From positions 2,395,501-2,459,500 of the forward strand of contig NC_092572.1 in assembly GCF_037975245.1 (NCBI RefSeq): DNA of 64,000 bases. The letters run 5' to 3'. This document shows positions 22,690 to 34,357 of this stretch, piece by piece (positions within the stretch are counted from its first letter, which is position 1; the number at the start of each line of letters is the position of its first letter). Below the pieces are notes generated by a model. It did not search any database and was not told the DNA's origin. It was given only the letters and a program-made list of their open reading frames with translations. The translations under genes and the position numbers were made by a program. Source of the stretch: Apostichopus japonicus (Eukaryota; Echinodermata; Holothuroidea; Aspidochirotida; Stichopodidae).

Positions 22690-24812
22690 ATGGCTACAAA
22701 TGTGTTTCTCATCCTATTAATCGTAGCACTGTGTGCTCTACTCTCAGGTAAGATGGCCAAAACAATTACATTCCTAACTTCCAGTTGTATATTCTCGTTT
22801 ACATGTAGAATGTTAAAGGGACATGTCATATTCAAGGCAAGATAAATTAAATAAAATTGAAAAGGTTGCTGTTGAGATATTCACCTTAGAAGTATGCGAG
22901 ATCTTTGGAATGTCCCTTAAAAACTGCATTAATGACGACGTCGGCAGCTCAGTGAAGACATAAATGTTTCTGTTAATCCATTGATTAGATTAAATTAAAT
23001 AAAAAGTTTTCTTTAACTTCACATAATGCAATAGAGCAAGTTTGGATGACAATATGCACCTTTTTTATTTGAAATTTTGAACTACATTGTAAACATATCA
23101 TATTAGACCAAGTCTTATGTGGTCCCGTGGTTGCATTTTGTGTTGCATCGGAGGATTTGTAGGTCTTGAGTGTAGACTATGTAGTCATTATCATTGTTTA
23201 AGCTCAGAAGTTGAAAGGGTTAAACAAAGAAGGATTTACGAAAACAAATGTGTCTAATGTCATTATTTATCTCATTTATCAATATGATTAGAATATTGTA
23301 CAATATTATACACGATTAATCTTACATTTTTAATGTTAAACGCACATAGAAAAGTACTGATATTTATCTGCCTATCATATCGTAGTGAAAAGAATCTAAA
23401 AAAAAATGATTAACACCCTATAGGTGGTGCAAATGTTGTTCGCTGTTATCGCAAGGTGGAGTTTTACGGATGACGGAAACGCAAAGTGTTTACATATTTG
23501 TGTTAGTGAGAAAACAGAGTACGTAGTTTTTATGGGGTGGTTGGGGAGGGGATGGGTCTCGTGGCCTAATGTGGAACATCATTCATATTTGTTCAGCCAT
23601 TTAACAAAATGCTTAATTGAAAGTATTACTACCTTTTTTTATATATTACTTCCGTGATACATATTGTCATGGGACATATTTCATTAGTTTAAGCCAATGG
23701 ACATGGTATTTCGGAAGGACTGTCGATGCCTGACTTTAAGCCCGTCTCTGCATGGGAACTACCATATTTCAATCATATTTTCTAGCTCTTCATAAGTTGT
23801 AAAAAAGCGTTCACGTAGGGCCTTACTATTTATTGTACATTAAAAATTCCGAAATATTCACACATTGGTTTCTATGAAGTGAGACGAAAGTTTAAAGGGT
23901 ATTTGGAGTTACTTGGAGATTGCATTCAAGAAATATCTGTCATAACAAGAACTGTATAATACTTATTGTAAACCCTAAAGGTGGATTTTCTCTTTCATGT
24001 TCCTTACGAAACACGTTTTGTGAAATTATCTGTCAAATGTTTTGTAACTTGTCTTTAAACAATATATTCTCTAAAATACTCGACCCGATTTCGGAAGAAG
24101 ATCTAGTTCGACAAAAAAATTGCAAGATAATTAAATTTAATTCAATTTCTTCATGACCCGACTAATTTAAAGACTCAACTTCTAACAACTCAATTAAAAG
24201 TGTTGTCCTATGTACTCCCAACTCCATCCAGACCCTCTCAACCAAATAAAATAAAGTAAAATGTTGGAATTATTATGATATTGTTACATGATATTCTTGT
24301 ATGTAAACTGTAATTTCCTTTTGTGATTCCTGTATATTATTAATTGTAATTTAACCTTTAGAAGCCGCTTTATGGTGCGCTTTAGAGGATGGAGGGGCCA
24401 TACCGGAAGGTGACGCTGTTATTATTAGAGGTTCGGTCCGTACGTGTACCCTCAGCGGAATGTATTGGTAAGTATCGATTAAACATATGGAAGATTCCAA
24501 TTGATATTTAAGCAGTATTTAATATTTGTAAACAACATGAAAACTTCACTCAACAAATATCCTCCACCTTCCAACATCCCCAACCCCCGTCTTCCCCTTG
24601 TTAATAAAAGCAAGCATATTTTGCTTAACAGGTTACTACATGCGTTTTTAATGAATAATACAAGGGAAGTTCTTATTAGGTAAGTTCCATGTGTATATAA
24701 TGTATAGGCTTATATGATTGATTTCATGTCTATTTCTTATCATCTGATAGCACCGGTAATCGAGTTCGATATTTAACTGTTACAATTGTCTGTTTTTCTT
24801 CTCTCTTGCAGA
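22690..24812 (+). CDS. Candidate small secreted cysteine-containing peptide, three coding exons
   Basis: Coding exon 1 is 22,690-22,747. Its ATG sits in a good context (AAAATGG), downstream of an acceptor (TTCTTATTTCTAG, 22,660). It encodes a textbook signal peptide, MATNVFLILLIVALCALLS, then a donor CAG|GTAAGA. Exon 2 (24,362-24,467) follows a TTTAG acceptor and is open only in the phase-1 frame that exon 1 requires. It encodes EAALWCALEDGGAIPEGD and then RTCTLSGMY before TG|GTAAGT. Exon 3 begins at 24,812 after a CTCTCTTGCAG acceptor. With these sites the junction codon is TGA, giving about 54 residues. In another exon-3 frame NGDLFIPPAT then stops, so a missed site or base error is possible. 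A polyadenylation signal AATAAA is at 24,989. The Cys/Gly pattern recalls part of a von Willebrand factor C-like domain, but that is weak. Confidence 0.5.
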
Positions 24813-24988
24813 ATGGTGATCTCTTCATACCTCCAGCTACCTGAAAGTGAACGAAAAATCATACAGACCATGCATGCAGGGAACAATGTTCCCGTAATTT
24901 AAAATCCAACGGTTAATGGTAGTGGAAAGTGCGTATTGTATCACACTATTTGATTTGCCGACCCAGATCATGTTTATGATTGGATTCG

Positions 24989-24994
24989 AATAAA
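24989..24994 (+). terminator. Polyadenylation signal AATAAA
   Basis: A canonical AATAAA about 175 bp after the last acceptor of the small secreted-peptide gene. It marks the probable 3' end of that transcript. Confidence 0.45.
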
Positions 24995-25780
24995 AAGCTG
25001 ATAAAACTATCTACTTACAGTGTGTTTTCAATGATCTATACACGTGCCATTCAGATGTAATCATATATACGGAATGCTTATGTCTGACAGCTAGTACCCC
25101 GCCTTTATGATTGCACGTGGCCTTACATTAGCTGACCAACAAGTAATGTCATTGCCCTGATAGATTCTGCTGACAAGTTTCCAAACAACTTGCCCAAAAC
25201 AACTTGCCCATAAATAGATACGGGGATTGCTCGTGCTTGACATATCTTGGGGTGCATGATCATATATAGATATTTGTCGACTTTGTGTAATGCTATTGGT
25301 AATGTGTTTCGTAAAAAAAGAACTTTTTTGGTCGTCTTTAAATTGATTTTAATAACAGCAAAATACTAAATTAGGTAACTTCATTAATAATTAATAATCA
25401 CTTATTATATGGTACTATCGTCATTAGAAGACTTCACAGCGTTGGGGTAATGAAATTCATCGACACGGACGAAGTTTTTTTTCAAATATGACGTACCGGC
25501 TGATAGTGGAACCCTTTGATTTGAGTAAAATTGCAGCTCTGATTAAGAACTGGGCGATCAGTACACCTACTCTGTTGGTAGCTGGAGTTCGAAAGTATAA
25601 TCTTGCAGTGTGCTATTCACAGGCGCGTCATTAGTTGAATAAATAATAAATACTAAGCATTAATGTATACTGACAAAAGTGAAAAAAAAATAAACCAATT
25701 GAAAGTGAAAGTTATTGTAAAGGCAAACTATGACTGTACTTGTATGCTCCCTAAGAATGGAATGATGGATTACATACTCA

Positions 25781-26107
25781 ACGAGATTTAACAATGGTGA
25801 ATGAGATCATATGTTAATATCGAATTCATATATCTTCAAGTATCGGCGTACTGCATGGTAAGTATATATATATAGCCTATATATATATATAGCCTATATA
25901 TATATATATAGCCTATATATATATATATAGCCTATATATATATAGCCTATATATATATATAGCCTATATATATATATAGCCTATATATATATATATATAG
26001 CCTATATATATATATATATATATATACTTACCATGCAGTACGCCGATACTTGAAGATATATGAATTCGATATTAACATACGATCTCATTAACCATTGTTA
26101 AATCTCG

Positions 26108-26108
<1 letters not shown>
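25781..26108. repeat. 328-bp foldback with (TA)nGCC core
   Basis: The left arm 25,781-25,874 and right arm about 26,017-26,108 are reverse complements over roughly 90 bp with only two or three mismatches. Both contain TATCGGCGTACTGCATGG or its complement. The centre is made of TATATATATAGCC units repeated about eight times. It resembles a foldback or MITE with long inverted arms. No clear target duplication is seen, because the right side runs into a pure (AT)n tract. Confidence 0.95.
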
Positions 26109-26189
<81 letters not shown>

Positions 26190-26190
26190 T
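26109..26190. repeat. (AT)n microsatellite beside the foldback
   Basis: Pure TA dinucleotides directly follow the right arm of the foldback. Confidence 0.95.
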
Positions 26191-26389
26191 ATATACTATA
26201 TATGGCCTATCATAACGCGTGTGTGTGTATGGACGCCTTAGACAACCAACTGTGGCTGGTCTCGAACTCGACCGAGTCGTCGGGGAACATGACGCATTTC
26301 GGGAAGGGGGCGAAAGCTCCCCCCCCCCACCCGAGCATTTTTTTTATGATATCGCTAATAATTTGAAAATAGAAAATGCTTAGATGCAA

Positions 26390-26545
26390 CTTAAAAGACG
26401 TGGGAAGTGTCATTTCCAGCAATCTGGGAGGCATTTTCGGCCAAAATTTTCTTGTACGCCTCGCGCCAACTCAAGGTGGCGCTACGCTTAGATAGTTTGC
26501 TTACAGGCTTCGCCCTTCCCTTGGCAAATTATTCGCTAAGCGCCT
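26390..26545 (+). mobile_element. Fragment of the TGTACGCTCCGCGCC hAT-like family
   Basis: It contains GGAAGTGTCATTTCC, AATCTGGGAGG and the shared subterminal block at 26,453-26,496. The same order as in the element 18,900-20,006 suggests its right half. Neither terminus could be placed with a target duplication. Confidence 0.55.
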
Positions 26546-27104
26546 GTTCGAATTTGTAAAGCAAATAGCAGATGTCCGTCATTAGTGTGCATGAAAATGG
26601 CGGTTCCATGATGAACAGCCTCAAAACTGTCGATGTGTGTAGCCATAGGAACCCAATCTGATTTGGGCGGCTGTAACGACTTGCCCGAAAAATCTAACCT
26701 GAATTTTTCGCGCGCTCTGCGCGCGTTCAACATATTAATGTCAATATCATATAGCATCGGTAATTATATTGCCTACCATCGTGTACCGTACGGTCCGTGG
26801 AAATTGCGCAGTATACCACGGGATGCTAATGTAAATATCTAAATGTCTTATGTAGATGGAGAAACGCATTGAGGTCGAATTATGTCAAAACTCTCCTTTA
26901 ATGGGCTGAAACCTTGAAAAGTGGGGCTGACGGGTATTGTGTGCCGCGACGTAGAATCACCTACAAAAGCAATGATCAACAGGACATGCCATGAGGTCAA
27001 ACATGATGTGTGACTGGTGAAAATCGTACAAAGGTTATGAATGGAAAAAAAAAAACTATTGGGAAATACTTGGTTCTCGGGCAAAAGTGTTCATCTGGTT
27101 GGTC

Positions 27105-27259
27105 ATTTTCAAGCCCGAGAAGTGCCATTTCCGGTGATCTGGGGGTGTAAAAACCAGAAATTTTCTTGTACGCTGCGCGCCAACTGATGGTAGCGCTCCG
27201 CTTAGATAGTCAGTCGCACCCCCCCCCCCCCCGGTTAGAAAATCCTGGATACGCCCCTG
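27105..27259 (+). mobile_element. Right end of a related hAT-like element
   Basis: It has AGAAGTGCCATTTCCGG, GATCTGGGGG and the shared block (27,167-27,210), then a C run and the terminal sequence CCTGGATACGCCCCTG. That terminal form is common for hAT-like ends. The left end was not found. Confidence 0.6.
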
Positions 27260-28938
27260 ATATACCAGCTCATCCTACTTTATGTATTTGGAACATACCA
27301 TTATGAGCGTTCGTATAATATTACTCTCGTGCCGTTAAGGGTCTATACCTCACAAGTCACAGTGTTGGACTACATAACAACGTATAGGCATGTTTTTCAT
27401 AACGTTATTAGGCCTATTGCTTATCCTTTCGATCTTCATTCAGCTCTTCCCAATTTCATCTCCAAAATCTCCCTTCTGTGCATGTCATTTGGAAAGCAAA
27501 TCCTTCAGAAAACATGTTCAGTCCTGTCTCTGCACCCCATGCAACGTGTCACGGCATATTCGCTATGTTTGCATTAACATTTCTTCAAATTATCAGCAGT
27601 TCTCCCTAGTAGTAGCCGACACAAAGCAAATGCGGTTTGCTTAATTGCTATAGTCCAGTTAGCCTACATTCGAAAGGAATTAAAATGGTGACCAGTGAGC
27701 GCTTAAACCTCTCGAACAATCAGAAATCGTTACGCAGTTGGCCAAACTATGTTTATATACGGCTCTGGAACTCAGCAGCGCCGTATATAGAGGGGCCATG
27801 GAAGAGAGAGAACAGTTGCGACAAATCAGTTCCCCGCCATCTTGTATCTAATTGGAGATTTCGTGTTTTGCATACAAGTGGTAGTTCACTACACTACGCT
27901 GGTAAATATACTATTAGCCTACTATAGTCAGTATCTTAACTCTGAAACTGATGAGAAACCGTCATGATGGGTGGCCGAGTATTCGAATGACAGTAAATTG
28001 GATACTGGGTAGAATACCGTTCGTTGTGAATCAGTGGCGTGAGGGAAATGGGAGGGGGATGTCCACCTCCGATCGTCAGTCGGTAGAATATGGTTAAATC
28101 GGGGATGTTTGCACTACTAGGAGTGGTCCTTCACCTTCTCCCTCACATAGTGTTTGTTAGCAAAAACTTGCTTTTTGGCCTATTTGAAATATTGTCAAAT
28201 CAGCACTACAATTGATGTTCAAGATTCTTAATGAAGATATGTATGAGGGGGTATTTATTTTCCATAGATTAACAAACACAAACATGCAAGAAGCTTCTTA
28301 TGCATAAATAAATATAATTGACTGAAGATTCCAGGGTCGTTACAGCTTTATTTTCATTCAGCTGCAATTGAAAGTGAAGACATAAGGTATAAGATACAAA
28401 CAAGTATGCGTGTTGTAAATTGCAAAATTCCCGAAACTAAGAGATAAAGGTGTAGAAGATAACAACAACAAACCGTTCACTCTGGTGACTCTGTTACTGA
28501 TAATGAGATGTTTCCATTTGTTTTACATCTGACATTTTCCACATCAGTTTTATCTGATTTAAAGTTGTCATTCTGTGTTCATGATAACACAAAAATGAGA
28601 TGTTTTTTTTTCATTTTTCATCATTCAGTTATATACTGGTTTAGAAATCTACATGGAACAAATAAATTGAATGTTTGGCACTGTGCATATTAAGATTTCA
28701 AGCAACTTATCCATACATAATCTATTAATGATATATTAGAAGCCATGCTCACACGTAACATACATTTGACTAAAAAATGCTATTGTGTCTTTAAGCTATT
28801 ACTGAATTAAAGTGACAGTTCTTAAGGGCATGTTGTAATATACCAAACTTAATAAGGACTTGGTTAAACTGAAACTGTGTTTGGTTTAAGTTTGCTATCA
28901 TTTGGTGGGGTCAATACATCTTTAAGTTAAGAATTGGA
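27260..28938. other. No gene seen
   Basis: AT-rich sequence with short open frames that show no recognisable domains. Confidence 0.5.
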
Positions 28939-29362
28939 GAACTGAAGATGTATTGCACATATTTTATCTAGTTTTGTGTGGCAAGATTGATATCTAACAC
29001 TGGTGGGTTTTTTGTTTACTGTTAGAAATACATCTCACATTTATATATCTCTTAGGTAAGTTAAGTAAACAAGGAAAAGTGGTAACTATGAAAACAAATT
29101 GGCAATATGCAGAAGAAAAAGTTGTAACAGCACGCACATTCATGCAATAAATAAAATAAGATAAATAATAAAAAAAACACGGAGGAGGAACAAACCCAAC
29201 CATAGCACATTATAAAGTGATCTGACTAAGTAGTTATTGCACAAAATTAAATACGGAAAAGTAATAATGTTTATCAAAGCTAGTGACCGTGAAACAAATG
29301 TGAACAGAAAGACAATGTCAAACAAAGGCAAGGTAGTAAGCATTGGATTGCACATCTACAGT

Positions 29363-30100
29363 TTATAAATTATAACTTATTAAAAAAACCCAAAAAAACA
29401 ATAGATTCTTTTGAAAAGAATAAAGTGAAGCGCTCGATCGTACATCCGGTGAAAGGTTGTGCCAAATATTAGAGCAATCATCATCGAGAGGTAAGTTGAC
29501 GTGTACACCAAAATATTTCTTTTGTGCTAGGATTGGGTGCATCGAATAATATGAAGAACACGCCGATAAGAAGATATCTTTGAATTGTTGTTGCCAGTAG
29601 GGTCTTGACATACTTTCAAAACAACATATATTGATGCGAAACTGATTTTTTAATACCTTGAGTAATCCAGCCTTATCACTAAACTTCTTCCAGGACTTTC
29701 TTTTAAGAGGAAAATATAAATTATGATACAATTGTAAACTTTCATCATGAAGTAAGTCAGGAGGTAATTTGACAAAATTATTAAAACTAGAGTCGCGTAT
29801 TCTAGTTTGTAGATTAAAATTAGGTATACATCTAAAATATGAGAACACACTAATGTAATCATTAACGGTAGAACAGATCTCAATCTTAAGTAAATCAATG
29901 TTAAAACCACCATCTAAAGATACTAAACGGCATGACAGGAGATAAACCCAGGCTTCTTTAATCTTTTAATGAGCACCCACAAAGTGCTTAATGCTTCCCT
30001 TACGGTGGCGGTAACAAGCTGCAACACAAAATGATATGTCATTGTGAGTCAGCTCAAGCCAGACATCTTCTACCTGGCATTTCACACATGAACAACTCAT
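29363..30100 (-). pseudogene. LINE endonuclease joined to ORF2 C-terminus, internally deleted
   Basis: On the minus strand, VEDVWLELTHNDISF then ACYRHRKGSIKHF resembles the APE-type endonuclease of CR1/L2-like LINEs. After a frame change comes GGFNIDLLKI, the 'GDFNIDLL' active-site block with Asp changed to Gly. TRIRDSSFNNF follows in place of the 'TRI-DSS' block. The sequence then runs into a C-terminal segment with NIWHNLSPDVRSSASLYSF, like the 'WNSLP..IR.S.SL..FK' end of LINE ORF2. The whole reverse transcriptase is missing between them, and frames are broken. Confidence 0.7.
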
Positions 30101-30299
30101 ATGGGTTGCAATAACTTCCTTTTTGACCCGACATCAACAAAAAAATGTTTTAATAATAAACACCAGTACCAACACTGTCACGGCTTTCTGCAGGGACATG
30201 TGGATTCAGAGATTTCCTTACAAACACTGGGGTGTTTACCAGGGCTGTAAAAAATGTTTTTTTCCCTGCAAGGAAGGTATAATTTCCCTCGAACCATAT

Positions 30300-30372
30300 G
30301 GCTGCTGAGCAGCCATTGCGCCGCTTAAGCGGCGCAGGGGGGGACGTGAGGGGGGATGTGCCCCCCTCACAA
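30300..30372. repeat. Three adjacent hairpins near the hAT end
   Basis: In order: GGCTGCTGAGCAGCC (7-bp arms), the perfect palindrome TGCGCCGCTTAAGCGGCGCA at 30,317-30,336, and GTGAGGGGGG/CCCCCCTCAC around a short loop. They lie about 60 bp inside the left end of the 30,240 element. Confidence 0.9.
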
Positions 30373-32090
30373 GGTACAGATTTTTGAAAAATGAGGATGC
30401 AATTGGCGCCATTTGGTGCACCTTTTTGGCGATTTAAAACAACTTGCAATCGTTGAGACCAGTGCTAATTTGAACTTAATAAATATAATTTTTAAAACAA
30501 ACTGGTTTAGTGTGTCAGTTTCTTGAGTTCTTACCTTGACAAAACTCAAAGTAGTCAAGTAGTATATGTAATGTAAACAAACATCGTAAAGTTACATGAG
30601 ATGCAAGTGAGCCACTGATCTCTACACATCAGTGGAGCTGGAGCGAGCACGTGTATTTTAGCAATGGAGTGCGCGATGGATCCCATCAGTTTTTATGTAG
30701 AGTGTGCCGCATGGCTTGGAGCAGAGAGATAAATTGGATATGGTTCACGATAAAAATAGAACAAATGAAATAAAAATCCTTCAAAGATGACGCCCAGTAA
30801 ACCTTTATTAGTATATTGTGTTGGATCGATCAAACTGAGCAGACTTTACACTTCTTCAAATATTTCTGATAAAGACTAAATAAACGAAGCCATTTTGTAT
30901 TTTTGTTGACGTGTGGGCCTACCCGACTACCCCTATCAATTTATCAAAGCGCACGAGAAAAAAACCACTCCTCACTTCACTCTCATTCACGTACAAATAA
31001 TATCGAAACTTTTTAAAATGACAATCACATGTTGACAATCAGTGCATCACACTACCTACGAAAAGTTCTGCGTGCGCGCAATCTTTGTCACAATATAACG
31101 AGTAACGATGTGTCCCAAACCACTCACAAGGGCAATGTCAATGTCACACTGACACCCACGGCACAGCGCGGGAAGGTTGCTGTAAAAAATTAGCCTGGCG
31201 GGAAATGTTTTGAACAACAATATTGCCATTCCACATTTTAAAAAATTTATATTGTACGTTAGAAAGTAAACGTTTTCTGTCGTATGGATTTGACTTCAGC
31301 TCAGTGTTCCCTCTAAGGTGCGGGATTCCCTTCAACTGACTCAGTAATCCCGCAAAGAAAAAATTTGTCTGCTGGAAATCCCCGCATTGTTTTTTTGCGT
31401 AAGTTGCATTCTCGATTAGTTTATACTCAATACACAACGTATATACTTGACTGTATGGAGATAAAAACTCTGAAAATCAGTAGAGAAATTACCAATTGTG
31501 TGCGAAAGGTAAGTTGGTACACCTTTCAAATTTTACGAAAGATCGAGCAAAACACTTTCGAAAAATTCACGCGAAACTGGCATATCGTCTTAAATGCAAC
31601 TAATGTCATGTAAACAAGGCTCTAGTACACCCATTTATGAATAAACCGTAAGACCACATCTGGTGTTAAGCGGGGGAAAAAGAAAGTATTTTCTAGAATT
31701 TCCAAAAAGACGGAAAAAATAATATCCTACCATAGTTAAGTGCATATCAAATAGCCTAACCACCTTGTCGGTTACGGATCTCACGTAACTACAAAAACAC
31801 AACTGTATTTTGCGAAGTTGACGTTTTCTACAAGAACATGGAAACAATATTTAGCATTTAGTTAATCATGCCAAGTGGCCTAAAACATAAGTTATTACAA
31901 GGTTCACTTTCATAATAAAGATGGCAATGGCTATAGGGGCCTTGATATCGTGATATGCGTGTATGTACGTATGGGCTGTGCCTCGTGTACTACATAAAAC
32001 GTTCCTTGGAAACGTGCCAAAAAAAGAAAGAAAAAAGGTTAACCAACAGGTGTTTGACAGGGGAAGCGCTCACAGTTGTTTGGCAATGTA

Positions 32091-32118
32091 CAGTACCTGG
32101 GAAAATTCCCAGGTACTG
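32091..32118. repeat. Near-perfect 28-bp palindrome
   Basis: Arms of 13 bp, CAGTACCTGGGAA and TTCCCAGGTACTG, around AA. It lies in the right part of the 2.2-kb hAT-like element. Confidence 0.9.
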
Positions 32119-32795
32119 CGCGAACACCGACGGGAAATCGGCAGTGTGTTCGCGGTAAATTAAACAAGGTTTTCCAACATTGGCTTGAGAGATTCAGCGG
32201 GCTTGCGGCGGCGATGCCATTAAGTGTATTAAATAATTATGGTGCTATTTTGGGTTATTTCAAGTGAGAAATAAAGACACCCAGACACTAAAGTTAGTGT
32301 TTCTGCTTTTTTATTTATCATTTTTTAAATTTTATTTCCTCTTTGGCTCTTTCTCTAACCCTTTTATTTTTTTATTTTTTTTTTTGCTGCGTGTGAGATT
32401 TCCCGCGAGTTTTCAAGATTTCCCGGCAATGAGCTTCCCGTTTTGCCCTCTTTTTACAGGCCTGGGTGTTAATAATACCACAATCAATAAATTACAATAA
32501 CATGCTGTTAAAGTTAATGAACAATTATTGGACGTCTTATTGCACTAATTTTATGATCGAACAACTTAACAACAAAATAAATGAATTATCTTGAAAACTC
32601 CAAGAATGTATATACATCGCATATGGTAACTCCGGGTCCACCAGTTACATGGGGCCATGTTCAGGTCTGTTCCTGGTACTGTAGGTCTTCGGGCAAGATT
32701 ACTTCCAATTAATAGCAATGCATCACTCCGATTGTAATTGCTTCAGGTGTAATACATTAATATGTTAATGTCTTTACTCAATGCATTCCACTACT

Positions 32796-34357
32796 GAACT
32801 GAAGATGTATTGCACATAGTTTATCTAGTTTTGTGTGGCAAGATTGATATCTAACACTGGTAGGTTTTTTGTTTACTATTAGAAATACATCTCACATTTA
32901 TATATCTCTTAGGTAAGTTAAGTAAACAAGGAAAAGTGGTAACTATGAAAACAAATTGGCAATATGCAGAAGAAAAAGTTGTAACAGCACGCACATTCAT
33001 GCAATAAATAAATAAGATAAATAATACAAAAACATGAAGGAGGAACAAACCCAACCATAGAACATTATAAAGTGATCTGACTAAAGTAGTTTTTGCACAA
33101 AATTAAATACAGAAAAGAAATCATGTTTATCAAAGCTAGTGACTGTGAAACAAATGTGAACAGAAAGACAATGTCAAACAAAGGCAAGATAGTAAGCACT
33201 GGATTGCACATCTACAGTTAAGAAATTATAACTTATTAAAAAAAAACAATAGATTCTTTTGAAAGAATGAAGTGAAGCGCTCGATCATACATCCGGTGAA
33301 AGGTTGTGCCAAATATTAAAGCAATCATCATCGAGAGGTTATTTGACGTGTACACCAAAATATTTCTAGAGTGCAAGCATTGGGTGCATCGAATAATACG
33401 AAGAACACACCGATAAGAAGATATCTTTGATTGTTGTTGCCAGTAGGGTTCTTGACATACTTTCAAAACAACATATATTGATGCGAAACTGATTTTTTAA
33501 TACCTTGGGTAATCCAGGCTTATCACTAAACTTCTTCCAGGACTTTCTTTTAAGAGGAAAATATAAATTATGATACAATTGTACACTTTCATCATGAAGA
33601 AAGTCAGGAGGTAATTTGACAAAATTATTCAAACTAGAGTCGCTTATTCTAGTTTGTAGATTAATATTAGGTATGAAGGTATGACATGAGAACACACTAA
33701 TGTAGAACAGATCTCAATCTTAAGTAAATCAATGTTAAAACCACCACCTAAAGATACTAAAGGGCATGAAAGAAGATAAATCCCGGCTCCTTTAATCTTT
33801 TAATGAGCACCCACAAAGTGCTTAATGCTTCCCTTACGGTGGCGGTAACAAGCTGCGAAACAAAATGATATGTCATTGTGAGTCAGCTCAAGCCAGACAT
33901 CTTCTACCTGGCATTTCACACATGAACAATTCATATGGGTTGCAATAACTTCCTTTTTGACCTGATATCAACAAAAAAATGTTTTTATAATAAATACCAG
34001 TACCACCACTGTCACAGCTATCTGCAGGGACATGTGGGTTCAGAGATTTCCTTTCAAACACTGGGGTGTTTACACTACCACAATCAATAAATTACAATAA
34101 CATGCTGTTAAAGTTAATGAACAATTATTGGACGTCTTATTGCACTAATTTTATGATGGAACAACTTAACAACAAAATAAATGAATTATCTTGAAAACTC
34201 AAAGAATGTAAATACATCGCATAGGCTAACTCCGGGTCCACCAGTTACATGGGCCCAAGATTACTTCCAATTAATAGCAATGCATCACTACGGTTGTAAT
34301 TGCTTCAGGTGTAATACATTAATATGTTAATGTCTTAACTCAATGCATTCCACTACT
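32796..34357. repeat. Tandem duplication of a decayed LINE fragment, unit 2 (intact)
   Basis: An uninterrupted unit of 1,562 bp. At about 34,065-34,090 it preserves the empty target site (GGTGTTTACACTACCAC) of the hAT-like element found in unit 1. Confidence 0.93.
33236..33934 (-). pseudogene. LINE endonuclease/ORF2 end remnant, unit 2
   Basis: The paralogue of 29,363-30,100 in the second tandem unit. It has the same RT deletion, so the deletion came before the tandem duplication. More frameshifts are present; the C-terminal segment is in two frames (33,236-33,466 and 33,366-33,695). Confidence 0.7.

Larger units (their letters stand above)
30240..32464. mobile_element. 2.2-kb hAT-like element splitting a LINE duplicate
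   Basis: The left end is CAGGGCTGTAAAAA and the right end is TTTTTACAGGCCTG. They are inverted with one mismatch. The target duplication is ggtgttta (30,231-30,238) against ggtgttaa (32,465-32,472), and the empty site survives in unit 2. The interior has weak frames only (for example 31,144-31,437 minus, 97 codons, no recognisable transposase). A CAGTGTTCCCTCTAAGG stretch at about 31,296 looks like the end of yet another element, but its partner was not found. Confidence 0.85.
28939..32795. repeat. Tandem duplication of a decayed LINE fragment, unit 1 (interrupted)
   Basis: Unit 1 is 28,939-30,239 plus 32,465-32,795, split by a hAT-like element. It matches unit 2 (32,796-34,357), which is not interrupted. 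The junction between units is exact: GAACTGAAGATG begins both, and both end at CATTCCACTACT. Unit 1 holds about 39 bp that unit 2 has lost near 32,650-32,690. Confidence 0.93.
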
